From assembly GCA_947629715.1 (NCBI GenBank), contig CANRET010000008.1, positions 1 to 49,474 of the forward strand: a DNA stretch of 49,474 nt. Reading direction: 5' to 3'. The notes below the pieces were generated by a model. It saw nothing but the letters and a program-made list of their open reading frames with translations, was not told where the DNA came from and made no database searches. A program made the position numbers and the translations under genes. Below, one piece after another: positions 16,305 through 25,359 of this stretch. The stretch comes from an uncultured Akkermansia sp. (GTDB lineage Bacteria; Verrucomicrobiota; Verrucomicrobiia; Verrucomicrobiales; Akkermansiaceae). The stretch's first letter is position 1; each line of letters begins with the position of its first letter.

Positions 16305-16562
16305 ATGCCACGCATACCGTCACTTATTCTGCCGACGTCAGACTTCGAGGAGATGCTCGTGATGAGCAACCGCCGATTGATATGCGTTTTGCGTGCTGCA
16401 GTACTGGCCCCCGGCAAGGTAGAGCGTTTTTCGCCGCGCCCGCCGGAAGAGCATGATGCCTACGCCGTGCAGCACGAACCCGGGCGTATCGTAGTGCGCC
16501 TCTATGTGAACGGGCAGGATGTGTTCCATTGCTGCTTTGTCCCGCCGGATAAATATGCGTGA
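16305..16562 (+). CDS. small hypothetical protein (85 aa)
   Basis: I do not recognise this short protein. It has a predicted N-terminal helix/strand region (SDFEEMLVMSNRRLICVLRA) and a C-terminal half with alternating hydrophobic residues (GRIVVRLYVNGQDVFHCCF), ending in VPPDKYA. It has no signal peptide or membrane segment. Support for coding is the good promoter just in front of the ATG and host-like base composition. An overlapping frame on the other strand (16324-16566) is a shadow. It is the last host gene before the restriction-modification island. Confidence 0.55.
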   Translation: MPRIPSLILPTSDFEEMLVMSNRRLICVLRAAVLAPGKVERFSPRPPEEHDAYAVQHEPGRIVVRLYVNGQDVFHCCFVPPDKYA

Positions 16563-16596
16563 GCAAGCAATCGCTTTTCGAAAGGAAGATCCATAT

Positions 16597-17010
16597 TCAT
16601 TTCTTCAAAGGGGGAAACGATAGTATCTTTTGACGAAGTTTGGCGAGGTTTTTGATCTCACATGTCCAGATTATCAAAATATTCCAATTTTGTTGCCGAA
16701 GGAGCTTATTTTGTCTTTTGTCTCGCCTGATATTTTCTTGAAACTTCTGACGCCATCTTTCTTTGTTTGTCAAAGGCGATGTTGTATACTTGCATCCCTT
16801 GTGGCGATGCCAAAAACATCCGTGGACAAATATGACCGTTCTGTACTTTGGAAGTGCCATATCCGGTGTTCCGGGGAGGTCGTGTCGATAAAGCTGGTAG
16901 CGATATCCAAGAGAGAAAAGCAATCTTCGAACTACAATCTCCGGGCCGGTATTTTTCGATTTGATCGCTTGCATATTGCGGTGTCTCTGTTCTGCATTCA
17001 GGATATCCAT
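16597..17010 (-). CDS. vsr: Vsr very short patch repair endonuclease
   Basis: This 137-residue mismatch endonuclease nicks next to T:G mismatches that arise when 5-methylcytosine deaminates, protecting the genome from the mutagenic effect of the methylase. Family motifs are intact: RHRNMQAIKSKNTGPEIVVRR, LFSLGYRYQLYRHDLPGTPD (catalytic Asp in GTPD), VIFVHGCFWHRHKGCKY with the zinc-binding His and Cys, and RRDKRQNKLLRQQNWNILIIW. The length equals that of E. coli Vsr. The start at 17010 is chosen by homology; the longer frame would run into the restriction gene. It is the third gene of the dcm-R-vsr operon, 4 bases after the endonuclease gene. Base composition is A+T-rich. Confidence 0.95.
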   Translation of the reverse strand: MDILNAEQRHRNMQAIKSKNTGPEIVVRRLLFSLGYRYQLYRHDLPGTPDMALPKYRTVIFVHGCFWHRHKGCKYTTSPLTNKERWRQKFQENIRRDKRQNKLLRQQNWNILIIWTCEIKNLAKLRQKILSFPPLKK

Positions 17011-17014
17011 GGCC

Positions 17015-18253
17015 TTATGAAATACGCAAGAGTGTTTGAGAGGTACGAACTTCTGCAATAAAGTCCTCCACATCCATGAGCCATAAACGCTGTTTTGCCG
17101 AGTATGAGTCATGAATGCTGAGGGGGACAACGAGCTGTACACCATGTTTAATCATTTCATCTGTCTGGGAAGACGATATGGCGGGTTGCATCGTCAGAAG
17201 ATGCTTTTTTTGTATTCGGTCCGCTTCGACTAAGATTTGGCGCCACCTGTCTTTACAAGTCGTTTTAACTCCGAGCATATGCAATAAATCTTCAGGGGAG
17301 TTCATATCCTGGTATGCTTCAATGCTGGGAAAAAGAAAATCCGGTCGTGATTTTCCTTCAGTCAATGGGGTTCTGGAGAATCTTACATTTCGTGCTAGGA
17401 AAAGGCTTTCCAGATGGTTTTCCAATCCTTGACCAGCTCGAGCTTTCCTTCGGTTGAGTACCGATTTTGCATATTCGAGAAAACTTTCGGGACTGAGGGA
17501 TTCATTAAGTCGTTTGTTGATCAAGTAATTTTCAAAGGTATGAAAGAGATATTCTTCTGTATTGTACCAGTCAACGATGACTTCATCAGCACTTGCTGCA
17601 TTTGCGTCCGGGTAATTGCTCACGCTTCTTGCATAGGCAGAAAAAACGCCCGTGGCAGGAAAATGTTCACCAAATTTTTCCAACATCTCACCCAAGATCT
17701 CATTATCATTAGGATGGGGAATTCCAAGTGCATGCAGCAAGCTGGCCACAAGTGGAGAAATATCCCTTTTTCTCAAAGTTTCTTGAGAAATTTCGGCGAA
17801 CTTTTGTAAGTTGCTTTCTGAATTGATGTTAAACGAAAGAAGGATATCTGAAAGAGCCTGGCTATCTCTCTCTATGACAATAGCCCAGAGAGAACCATCC
17901 TTCTTCTCAGCGAGTATAAGATAGTCTCCTGCTTTTGTTTTTTCAGTAACGACGTTATCTTTATAGTAGAGTCTGTATTCGGCTGCCCTTTTTTCCTGAT
18001 TCCATCGGCAATCATAACAGGATAATTGCCCAGCAGCTTCTTCCACCCCTAATTCATTATCGGACACGTAGAGATATGTAAAATCCATGTAAATTTTTTC
18101 TCCATTCTCAGGTTTCCCGAACACTTCTAAAAAAGCCTTGATGCCTTGGTATTCATGGCCATTAGAGACGGCAGGATCTGTTTCCGTAGGAGTGAGTTTC
18201 TTTAATACGATCCCTTTAAAAAAATCTGAAAGTCTGATTGTGGAAAGGTTCAT
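17015..18253 (-). CDS. EcoRII-type restriction endonuclease
   Basis: This 412-residue protein is close to EcoRII in length. It has an N-terminal putative effector-DNA domain of about 180 residues and a C-terminal PD-(D/E)XK nuclease core: ENHLESLF with an active-site Glu, SRPDFLFPS with the Asp, and LGVKTTCKDRWRQIL with the Glu/Lys-equivalent strand. EcoRII-type enzymes cut before CCWGG and need two sites. The recognition site here is inferred from the pairing with a Dcm-type methylase and Vsr. The ATG at 18253 overlaps the methylase stop by 4 bases (ATGA), so translation is coupled. Base composition is A+T-rich compared with flanking genes. Confidence 0.88.
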   Translation of the reverse strand: MNLSTIRLSDFFKGIVLKKLTPTETDPAVSNGHEYQGIKAFLEVFGKPENGEKIYMDFTYLYVSDNELGVEEAAGQLSCYDCRWNQEKRAAEYRLYYKDNVVTEKTKAGDYLILAEKKDGSLWAIVIERDSQALSDILLSFNINSESNLQKFAEISQETLRKRDISPLVASLLHALGIPHPNDNEILGEMLEKFGEHFPATGVFSAYARSVSNYPDANAASADEVIVDWYNTEEYLFHTFENYLINKRLNESLSPESFLEYAKSVLNRRKARAGQGLENHLESLFLARNVRFSRTPLTEGKSRPDFLFPSIEAYQDMNSPEDLLHMLGVKTTCKDRWRQILVEADRIQKKHLLTMQPAISSSQTDEMIKHGVQLVVPLSIHDSYSAKQRLWLMDVEDFIAEVRTSQTLLRIS

Positions 18254-19578
18254 TTGCACTTGGTTTTCAAAACTTGAGACAGAAAACGGGCGGAAGCTTC
18301 TACAGCCGGGACGACAACACTATTTCCAATTTGATGATATGCTTGAGTAGACGAAACAGGGAAGCAGAACTCTCTCGGAGAAAAGCCTTGGAGCTGCATG
18401 GCTTCTTGAACAGAAAGTTTGCGTGGCCGATTTCCAGGTTGCTCTATCAAGATTTCGGCCCCATCTTTATGGTACCGCGCTGAGATTGTCCTTGTGACCG
18501 TACCTTTTTTGATGGGCCACGTCAAGAGTCCATATCCGAATCCGTTACCGGCTTCTTCATGGTGTTTTTTGTGCTTTTGAAGAGTACTCCAAGTACCGGG
18601 ACCAAGAGTGCATCCTTCAATGTGTTGCAAAATAATGGATGATAAATGAGGATACCGGTAGTTTTTTGGTGGCGTATCGGGTATTTCTATTTCGTCCTTT
18701 GCTATGGATACATGAAATGGATCGAATCCCAGAATGTACAACCTTTCGCGATGTTGTGGAACCCATGCGGCTCCATCCACTATTTTGTAGTTAATGACGT
18801 AACCAAGCTCATCTTCTAGGGAGCGACGGATGATTTCAAAAGTTCTTCCGTGATCATGAGAGAGAAGATTCTTCACATTCTCCAACATGAATGCCTTGGG
18901 ACGCTTAACTCGGAGGATTTCTTTGATCTCAAAGAAGAGTGTCCCTTGAGTCTCATCCTCAAAACCATGTTTTCTTCCCAGAGAGTTTTTTTTGGAAATT
19001 CCGGCTAGGGAAAAAGGTTGACAAGGGAAACCCGCGCATAATACATCGTGGGCAGGAATTTGCTCCTTGGGGATCAAGCGTATATCCCCGTACGGAATCT
19101 CTCCGTAATTCGCTTCATACGTTTTCTGTGCATATTTGTCCCATTCAGAACTGAACACACATTTTCCACCGGCATGCTGAAAGGCTATGCGGAATCCTCC
19201 AATCCCTGCAAACAGGTCAACGAATGTAAAATCCCAAACTTCCGGAGGTTTGTAAGGCAGATTGTCAAAGAGTCTGAGCGTGTTGATGAGAGGTAGTTCA
19301 GCCTCCCCCTCTTCAGCAGATAGTGTTTGCTCCTCTATTTGAATATTTGTTACGTACTTAATGAGACTTTTCCTGAGCCCTTCACTTGCCAAAGGTATTG
19401 TTTCATTGGGAGATTGCAGGAAATGCGTTACAACCGCTCCTGCTTCTCTCTCATCAAACTGAGCAATCCCGCGCTGGAGGGCCTGTTTGCACTCCTTGAT
19501 CAACGCGTTTACAAGGTTTCCTTCTTCGCCATGTTGGAAATACGATGAGTCCAAGGTGGCTTTGTCGGTTTTTTTCAT
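18250..19578 (-). CDS. Dcm-like DNA (cytosine-5) methyltransferase
   Basis: This 442-residue C5-cytosine methylase uses S-adenosylmethionine to protect the sites cut by the endonuclease encoded next. All key motifs are present: FVDLFAGIGGFRIAF (I), GDIRLIP, AGFPCQPFSLAG with the catalytic Cys (IV), FMLENVKNLLSHDHGRTF (VI), VPQHRERLYILGF (VIII) and YHQIGNSVVVPAV (X). The target-recognition region between VIII and X includes RYPHLSSIILQHIEG. A long N-terminal extension of about 115 residues precedes motif I, as in Dcm/M.EcoRII. It is the first gene of the operon. Its A+T-rich composition points to horizontal acquisition of the whole island. Confidence 0.95.
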   Translation of the reverse strand: MKKTDKATLDSSYFQHGEEGNLVNALIKECKQALQRGIAQFDEREAGAVVTHFLQSPNETIPLASEGLRKSLIKYVTNIQIEEQTLSAEEGEAELPLINTLRLFDNLPYKPPEVWDFTFVDLFAGIGGFRIAFQHAGGKCVFSSEWDKYAQKTYEANYGEIPYGDIRLIPKEQIPAHDVLCAGFPCQPFSLAGISKKNSLGRKHGFEDETQGTLFFEIKEILRVKRPKAFMLENVKNLLSHDHGRTFEIIRRSLEDELGYVINYKIVDGAAWVPQHRERLYILGFDPFHVSIAKDEIEIPDTPPKNYRYPHLSSIILQHIEGCTLGPGTWSTLQKHKKHHEEAGNGFGYGLLTWPIKKGTVTRTISARYHKDGAEILIEQPGNRPRKLSVQEAMQLQGFSPREFCFPVSSTQAYHQIGNSVVVPAVEASARFLSQVLKTKCK

Positions 19579-19619
19579 CGCAATTCAGGATAGGAAAACA
19601 CTCCAAAGTCAGTTTACGA

Positions 19620-22600
19620 TCACCCGTTGGAAGCGTGGAATTCCTGCAGGGTGCAGACGGTGGTAACCTTGTTCTTGTTGTGCAGGATAGCGTCCGCGCA
19701 GGCTTTGGCGGAAGAAAGATCGGTGCAGTAGGAAATATTATTGTTCACGGCGGCGGCTCGGATGGCTACTTCGTCTTCGCGGGCGTCATGGGATCCGGGC
19801 GTGTTGATCACGAAGACAATGTCACCGTTCTTGATGCGATCCACGATGTTCGGACGGTGCCCCTCCAGCACCTTGTAGGCTCGTGTGCAGGAGATGCCGT
19901 TTTTCTGCAGGTAATCCATGGTTCCCTTTGTGGCACAGATGGAGAAGCCTGCCTCGGCGATATCTTGCGCAATGGGGACAACAACTTCTTTGTCGCGATC
20001 ATTGACGGAAATGAAGACGAGGCCCGAGCTTGGCAGCGGGTTGAAGGCTGAAATCTGACTCTTCATGTAGGCGATTTCCGGGTCGCGGTCGATGCCCATG
20101 ACTTCGCCCGTGGAGTGCATTTCCGGTCCGAGAACGACATCGATTCCCGGAAAGCGGTTCCAAGGGAACACAGCCTCTTTTACCGTGTAATACGAAGGCA
20201 CCACCTCCTTGGTGAAATTCAGTTCCGCGAGTGTCATGCCACTCATCACTTTGGCCGCAAGTTTAGCTAACGGTACACCGATAGATTTGGAGACGAAGGG
20301 TATCGTGCGTGAAGCCCGCGGATTGACTTCGATTACGTAGAGTTGCTCGTCCTTGATGGCAAACTGGCAGTTCATGAGCCCCTTGACATGGAGCCGTGCG
20401 GCCAATTCCTTGGCGGCGCGCATCATCTCCTTATGCATGGCGGGGGAAACCTTGTTCGGCGGAATCATGCAGGCAGAGTCGCCGGAGTGGATGCCGGCAG
20501 GTTCTACGTGTTGCATGATAGCTCCCACGACGCTCGTCGTTCCATCGGCTATCACGTCCACATCAATCTCCATGGCGTGTTGCAAGAAGCGATCCACCAG
20601 CACCGGACGTTCCGGTGAGGCATCCACCGCCTCGCGCATGTAGGTGCGCAGCTCGTTCTCATCGTACACAATCATCATGGCGCGCCCGCCCAACACGAAG
20701 GAGGGACGCACCAGCACCGGGAAGCCAATGCGATGCGCGACCTGCACAGCCTCTTCCTCATTCGTGGCAGTGCCGGCCTCTGCCTGTTTCAGACCGATTT
20801 CATCCAGAAGGGCAGAGAAGTATTTACGATCCTCAGCCAATTCAATACTGCGAGGGCTGGTGCCGATGATGGGCACTCCCCGCTCCTGCAAAGCGGCGGC
20901 AAGATTTAGCGGGGTTTGCCCGCCGAACTGCACGATGACGCCGTCCGGCTTCTCCTGGTCGCAGATGTTGAGCACATCCTCCAAGGTCAGCGGCTCGAAG
21001 TAAAGTTTGTCGGATGTATCGTAGTCGGTGGAGACAGTCTCCGGGTTGGAGTTCACCATAATGGTCTCGTACCCGAGTTCCTTCAGAGCAAAAGAAGCAT
21101 GAACGCAGCAATAATCAAACTCAATACCCTGACCTATGCGATTCGGTCCGCCGCCGAGAATGACAATCTTTTTCCTGTCGTTCGGACGTGCCTCGTTCTC
21201 ATCTCCATACGTGGAATAGTAATATGGCGTGTACGCCTCAAACTCGGCGGCGCAGGTGTCCACCAAGCGGTAGGTGGGAACGATGCCCTTCGCCTTGCGC
21301 TCAGCACGTACATCATCTTCCGAGCAACCGCGAGCCAGCGCGATCTGACGGTCGGAGAAGCCAAGCTTCTTCGCCTGTCTCAAATCAAGTTCCGCCAAGT
21401 GCATACCGGCCTCCGCCAGCTGCTGCAGTTGATCGAGGAACCAGGGATCAATCTGCGTCAAATCGTGGACATCATCAATGGAGAAGCCGTGGGTGAAAGC
21501 TGTCTGGATCCAAAAGACGCGCTCGGCGTGGGGGATGGCAAGTTTGGCGGCAATTTCTTCTCGAGAAGGATCCTTCGGGCATTTGGTATCAAAACCGAAA
21601 CCCCAGCGTCCTGTCTCCAGCGACCGCAAGGCTTTCTGAAGAGATTCCTTGAAGGTGCGGCCTATGCTCATGACTTCGCCCACGCTCTTCATGGACGTGG
21701 TGAGTCGCTCATCTGCTTTCTTGAATTTTTCGAAGGTAAAACGCGGGACTTTAGTGACCACGTAATCGATGGAGGGTTCGAAAGAAGCCGGAGTTTCGCG
21801 TGTGATGTCGTTCTTGAGTTCGTCCAAGGTGTAGCCGATGGCGAGCTTGGCTGCGAGTTTAGCGATGGGGAATCCTGTAGCTTTAGAGGCGAGGGCCGAA
21901 GAACGGCTCACACGCGGATTCATTTCAATGATGATCATACGCCCGGTCTTGGGATCCATGGCGAACTGGATGTTGCTTCCGCCGGTCTCCACACCGATCT
22001 CACGGATAACGGCAAAGGAGGCGTCGCGCATAATTTGGTACTCGCGATCCGTCAGCGTCTGAATGGGAGCCACGGTGATGGAGTCGCCGGTGTGTACGCC
22101 CATAGGATCCATGTTCTCAATGGAGCAAACCACAACGCAGTTGTCGTTGCGGTCGCGCATCACTTCCATCTCGTATTCCTTCCATCCCAGCAGCGATTCT
22201 TCAATAAGCACCTCTGTAACGGGTGAAAGGTCCAGCCCGCGCGCGACGATTTCCTCAAACTCAGTCTTATTGTACGCAATGCCTCCACCTGTTCCACCTA
22301 AGGTGAATGCCGGACGAATGATCATCGGGTAGCTGCCAATCACGTTCTTTGCCACATCCCATGCCTCTGTCATGCTGTGGGCCGTGCCGCTGGCGGGTAC
22401 GTCCAGCCCGATCCTGATCATGGCCTCCTTGAAGCGCTGTCGATCTTCTCCCTTCTCGATAGCATCCGCGCTCGCCCCTATCATACGCACGCCGTGGCGA
22501 TTCAACGCTCCGTTGCGGTAAAGTTCCATTGCGCAGTTGAGTGCGGTCTGCCCGCCCAGTGTCGGCAACAGAGCATCCGGTTTTTCTCGGACGATGATCT

Positions 22601-22826
22601 TCTCGACGTATTCCGGGGTAATTGGCTCAATGTACGTGCGCGGCGCCGTCTCCGGGTCCGTCATAATGGTGGCGGGATTGGAGTTGACAAGCACCACCTC
22701 ATATCCTTCCTCCTTGAGAGCTTTGCACGCTTGGGTGCCGGAGTAATCAAACTCGCATCCCTGTCCAATGATAATGGGGCCAGATCCTATGACTAAAATT
22801 TTTCGGATAGAGGTGTCTTTCGGCAT
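19620..22826 (-). CDS. carB: carbamoyl phosphate synthase large subunit
   Basis: This 1068-residue subunit makes carbamoyl phosphate for pyrimidines and arginine from bicarbonate, ATP and ammonia supplied by CarA. The two homologous ATP-grasp halves are visible: [22 protein letters not shown] at residue 8 and [22 protein letters not shown] near residue 555, each followed by SNP(A/E)T phosphate loops and ATP-grasp signatures. The last 130 residues form the MGS-like allosteric domain ([18 protein letters not shown]). The start at 22826 begins [10 protein letters not shown], as in other CarB proteins. carA is not nearby in this window. A nested inverted repeat (22841-22878) lies just upstream. 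Confidence 0.97.
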   Translation of the reverse strand: MPKDTSIRKILVIGSGPIIIGQGCEFDYSGTQACKALKEEGYEVVLVNSNPATIMTDPETAPRTYIEPITPEYVEKIIVREKPDALLPTLGGQTALNCAMELYRNGALNRHGVRMIGASADAIEKGEDRQRFKEAMIRIGLDVPASGTAHSMTEAWDVAKNVIGSYPMIIRPAFTLGGTGGGIAYNKTEFEEIVARGLDLSPVTEVLIEESLLGWKEYEMEVMRDRNDNCVVVCSIENMDPMGVHTGDSITVAPIQTLTDREYQIMRDASFAVIREIGVETGGSNIQFAMDPKTGRMIIIEMNPRVSRSSALASKATGFPIAKLAAKLAIGYTLDELKNDITRETPASFEPSIDYVVTKVPRFTFEKFKKADERLTTSMKSVGEVMSIGRTFKESLQKALRSLETGRWGFGFDTKCPKDPSREEIAAKLAIPHAERVFWIQTAFTHGFSIDDVHDLTQIDPWFLDQLQQLAEAGMHLAELDLRQAKKLGFSDRQIALARGCSEDDVRAERKAKGIVPTYRLVDTCAAEFEAYTPYYYSTYGDENEARPNDRKKIVILGGGPNRIGQGIEFDYCCVHASFALKELGYETIMVNSNPETVSTDYDTSDKLYFEPLTLEDVLNICDQEKPDGVIVQFGGQTPLNLAAALQERGVPIIGTSPRSIELAEDRKYFSALLDEIGLKQAEAGTATNEEEAVQVAHRIGFPVLVRPSFVLGGRAMMIVYDENELRTYMREAVDASPERPVLVDRFLQHAMEIDVDVIADGTTSVVGAIMQHVEPAGIHSGDSACMIPPNKVSPAMHKEMMRAAKELAARLHVKGLMNCQFAIKDEQLYVIEVNPRASRTIPFVSKSIGVPLAKLAAKVMSGMTLAELNFTKEVVPSYYTVKEAVFPWNRFPGIDVVLGPEMHSTGEVMGIDRDPEIAYMKSQISAFNPLPSSGLVFISVNDRDKEVVVPIAQDIAEAGFSICATKGTMDYLQKNGISCTRAYKVLEGHRPNIVDRIKNGDIVFVINTPGSHDAREDEVAIRAAAVNNNISYCTDLSSAKACADAILHNKNKVTTVCTLQEFHASNG

Positions 22827-22840
22827 GGCGCGGGTGTAAA

Positions 22841-22878
22841 CTTGCAGATATATGCCATATTCGCTCGCGAATTGCAAG
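22841..22878 (-). repeat. nested inverted repeats upstream of carB
   Basis: An inner dyad ATTCGC-TC-GCGAAT (22859-22872) lies inside an outer pair CTTGCA / TGCAAG (22841-22846 and 22873-22878). It sits 15 to 52 bases before the carB ATG, where an operator or a hairpin in the leader would act. Confidence 0.45.
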
Positions 22879-23003
22879 ACAAATCAGGGCCAACGCATCA
22901 GAAAATGCGATTACCTGTCCATGATTTTCGACTTGTTGTTTGGGATTTGTTGATTTTGTGCGTTTTGGGCAGAGCTTTCTTTGAATAAGATTGCTTTTTG
23001 CCC

Positions 23004-24056
23004 ATGGAGAGGGTAAAATGCCCCCGCAATCCCGTGAAGATAACACCGCTCAGAATATTCGCGCTCAAGCTGGCGTTTTTTACCGCTGTGCTGGTGTATT
23101 TGGCCGTGGATTTGTTGGTGTGGCACGGGCCGGTGTGGAAATCCCTGCACACGCCGGTGAGCGCCCAGCCTGCGGATGTGGCAGCACGGGTGTATGGCGA
23201 GGCTGTCACGCGCGGAGCGCTGGCGCGTTTCGAGCAGGAGCAAAATTGGCTGCGGGGACGTGAGGCGACTCCTGAGGAAGAACGTGCCGCAGTGCTTATG
23301 GAATTGGTGCGGCGTGTGTTACTGCGCATCCGCACGCGCTACAACGACAAAAATTTGCCGGATTTTGCCGAGGAGGCGCGCTCGGAGTTGTCGCGACTGG
23401 AGAGCAGGGCGCTGAATGCTCAGGAGTTTGATTTGTGGCTGGCGAGTCAGGGGTTCACGAGGGAGAGTTTTGCGCAGCAATTGGTCTTGATCATGAAGTC
23501 AGCAGCGCTACTGGAGCGTGCGGCGGAGCCACATTGTACCGTGAGCGATGAGGATGCTGATAGGCACTACGAACTGCTGCGCAACCAGCTGAGCATCCCT
23601 GCTCACCGACCCGTGCGCCACATTTTTTTGGCGACACTGGAGAAAAAACCGCAGGCGGTCGAAGCGCAGGCGAGCCGTTTGCTGGAGCGACTTCAACAGG
23701 GCGAAGACTTTGCCAAACTTGCCCGCAACTGCAGCGAAGATGACGCCACCGCCGCGCGCGGCGGGGACTTGGGGGAAGTGTACGACATGCCGGAGCGTAC
23801 GCTGCCGGAGTTGCCTTTGTTCGGGGAGGAAGCCCTTCCGGCAGGTGAGCTATCGTTGGTTCAGAGCAGATGGGGCTGGCATGTTTTGATGCCCGGAGAG
23901 ATTACTCCGGCTCGCGTACTGAGTGCGCAGGAGTGTCGCGAATCTCTGAAAACGGCCATCCGCAGTGCGCAGAGAGAACTGACCGTGCGCGCCTTCTTCG
24001 ATGCGATCATCCGCGAAGCATTCAACAAGAAGCATCTCACGATTTATGGCGAGTGA
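23004..24056 (+). CDS. PpiC/SurA-type peptidyl-prolyl isomerase, membrane-anchored
   Basis: This protein of about 350 residues has one N-terminal membrane segment (IFALKLAFFTAVLVYLAVDL, about residues 18-37), a SurA-like helical domain with ARVYGEAVTRGALARF, and a parvulin domain from about residue 200. The parvulin part shows VRHIFLATLEKKP, GEDFAKLARNCSEDDATAARGGDLG, and RWGWHVLMPGE. Such proteins help outer-membrane or periplasmic proteins fold. The ATG at 23004 is chosen; the open frame continues upstream only from a TTG. It starts an operon with aroA, dnaG and rpoN, overlapping aroA by 11 bases. Confidence 0.85.
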   Translation: MERVKCPRNPVKITPLRIFALKLAFFTAVLVYLAVDLLVWHGPVWKSLHTPVSAQPADVAARVYGEAVTRGALARFEQEQNWLRGREATPEEERAAVLMELVRRVLLRIRTRYNDKNLPDFAEEARSELSRLESRALNAQEFDLWLASQGFTRESFAQQLVLIMKSAALLERAAEPHCTVSDEDADRHYELLRNQLSIPAHRPVRHIFLATLEKKPQAVEAQASRLLERLQQGEDFAKLARNCSEDDATAARGGDLGEVYDMPERTLPELPLFGEEALPAGELSLVQSRWGWHVLMPGEITPARVLSAQECRESLKTAIRSAQRELTVRAFFDAIIREAFNKKHLTIYGE

Positions 24057-25353
24057 CACCATCAGCGTTGAATTGGCCGCCCATCCTCTGCGAGGCGAGT
24101 TGATTGCGCCGGGCGATAAAAGCGTTTCCCATCGCGTAGCAATTTTAGGAGGGTTAGCGAGCGGCGTCACTCGCGTACGCAATTTTTTGTGCAGCGCGGA
24201 CTGCCTGAACACTCTGCGGGCCATGCAGCAGTTGGGTGCTGTGGTGAGTTCATCTGCTCCTGCCGCCAATTTCTCCATCACCGGCGTCGGCATGTGTCCT
24301 TCTGCCCCTGCTGACAGCATCGATTGCGGCAACTCCGGCACCGGCATGCGTCTGCTGGCAGGTGCGCTCAGCGCCCTCCCCTTCAGCAGTCGTCTGACGG
24401 GGGACGGGTCACTGAGCCGACGTCCGATGCGCCGCGTCATTGCTCCGCTGGAGCAGATGGGCGCTTGCATCCGCGCTTGTGGGGAAAAGGAGGGTTGCGC
24501 CCCGCTGGAGATTGTCGGGAGAAGTCTTCGCCCCATCCATTACTCGTTGCCCATGGCTAGCGCCCAAGTGAAGAGCGCCATTCTGTTGGCCGGTCTGTTT
24601 GCAGATGGAGAAACTTGCGTGGAGCAGCCCGCCGTCACCCGCGACCACACGGAGCGTCTTCTGCGCCACTTCGGCGTGCCCTGCGAAGAGTCGGCTGACC
24701 GGTTGAGCGTAGCCGTGCGAGGTCGGGCGTCCTTGCAAGCGCACGATATAGACGTGCCATCTGATTTTTCGAGCGCGGCTTTCTGGGTCGTGGCGGCGAG
24801 CGTGGTTCCCGGCAGTGAGCTGACTCTGCGTGGCGTAGGCCTCAATCCCACGCGCACTGCTTTGCTGCGCGTGTTGCGGCGCATGGGCGCGCAGATTGAG
24901 CTGAGCAACGAACGCGGCGAATGCGAGCCGACGGGCGATGTCACTGTGCGTTACGCTCCGCAGTTGCACGGTACCGATCTGAGACCGGAGGAAATCCCCA
25001 ATCTCATCGATGAAGTTCCCATCCTCGCCGTAGCAGCGGCCTGTGCGGAGGGCGAAACCAACATTCGCCACGCTGACGAGCTGCGCGTGAAGGAGAGTGA
25101 TCGCATCAGCTCCGTAGCAGCTAATCTCCAAGCTATGGGAGTCGCAGTGCAGGAGTACGATGATGGTATGACCATCACCGGTGGGTCTCCGCTTGTCGGC
25201 GCGACGCTGGACAGCTTTACCGACCACCGCATCGCCATGAGCTTTCTCGTCGCCGGGTTGCGCGCAACCGGAAAAACCACACTGCTGCGCTGCGCGAATA
25301 TCGATACGTCCTATCCCGGCTTTGAAGGTCACTTGCGACAGCTCATTCAATAG
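24046..25353 (+). CDS. aroA: 3-phosphoshikimate 1-carboxyvinyltransferase (EPSP synthase)
   Basis: This 435-residue enzyme of the shikimate pathway joins phosphoenolpyruvate to shikimate 3-phosphate. Signatures are APGDKSVSHRVAILGGLASG at the N-terminus, DCGNSGTGMRLLAGAL, GDGSLSRRPMRRV, SAQVKSAILLAGLFADG, TRDHTERLLRHFG, the second-domain LIDEVPILAVAAACAEG, and RVKESDRISSVA with DSFTDHRIAMSFLVAGL at the end. The start at 24046 overlaps the ppiC stop by 11 bases and lies next to the family's usual N-terminus. dnaG begins 6 bases after its stop, so expression is probably coupled. Confidence 0.97.
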   Translation: MASDTISVELAAHPLRGELIAPGDKSVSHRVAILGGLASGVTRVRNFLCSADCLNTLRAMQQLGAVVSSSAPAANFSITGVGMCPSAPADSIDCGNSGTGMRLLAGALSALPFSSRLTGDGSLSRRPMRRVIAPLEQMGACIRACGEKEGCAPLEIVGRSLRPIHYSLPMASAQVKSAILLAGLFADGETCVEQPAVTRDHTERLLRHFGVPCEESADRLSVAVRGRASLQAHDIDVPSDFSSAAFWVVAASVVPGSELTLRGVGLNPTRTALLRVLRRMGAQIELSNERGECEPTGDVTVRYAPQLHGTDLRPEEIPNLIDEVPILAVAAACAEGETNIRHADELRVKESDRISSVAANLQAMGVAVQEYDDGMTITGGSPLVGATLDSFTDHRIAMSFLVAGLRATGKTTLLRCANIDTSYPGFEGHLRQLIQ

Positions 25354-25359
25354 CTCATC

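Noticed and set aside
16324..16566. Minus-strand open frame of 80 codons opposite the 85-residue orphan
   Set aside because: It has no promoter. The plus-strand frame has a good promoter directly before its ATG.
20916..22226. Plus-strand open frame of 436 codons inside carB
   Set aside because: It is antisense to the conserved CarB coding sequence and has no domain features.
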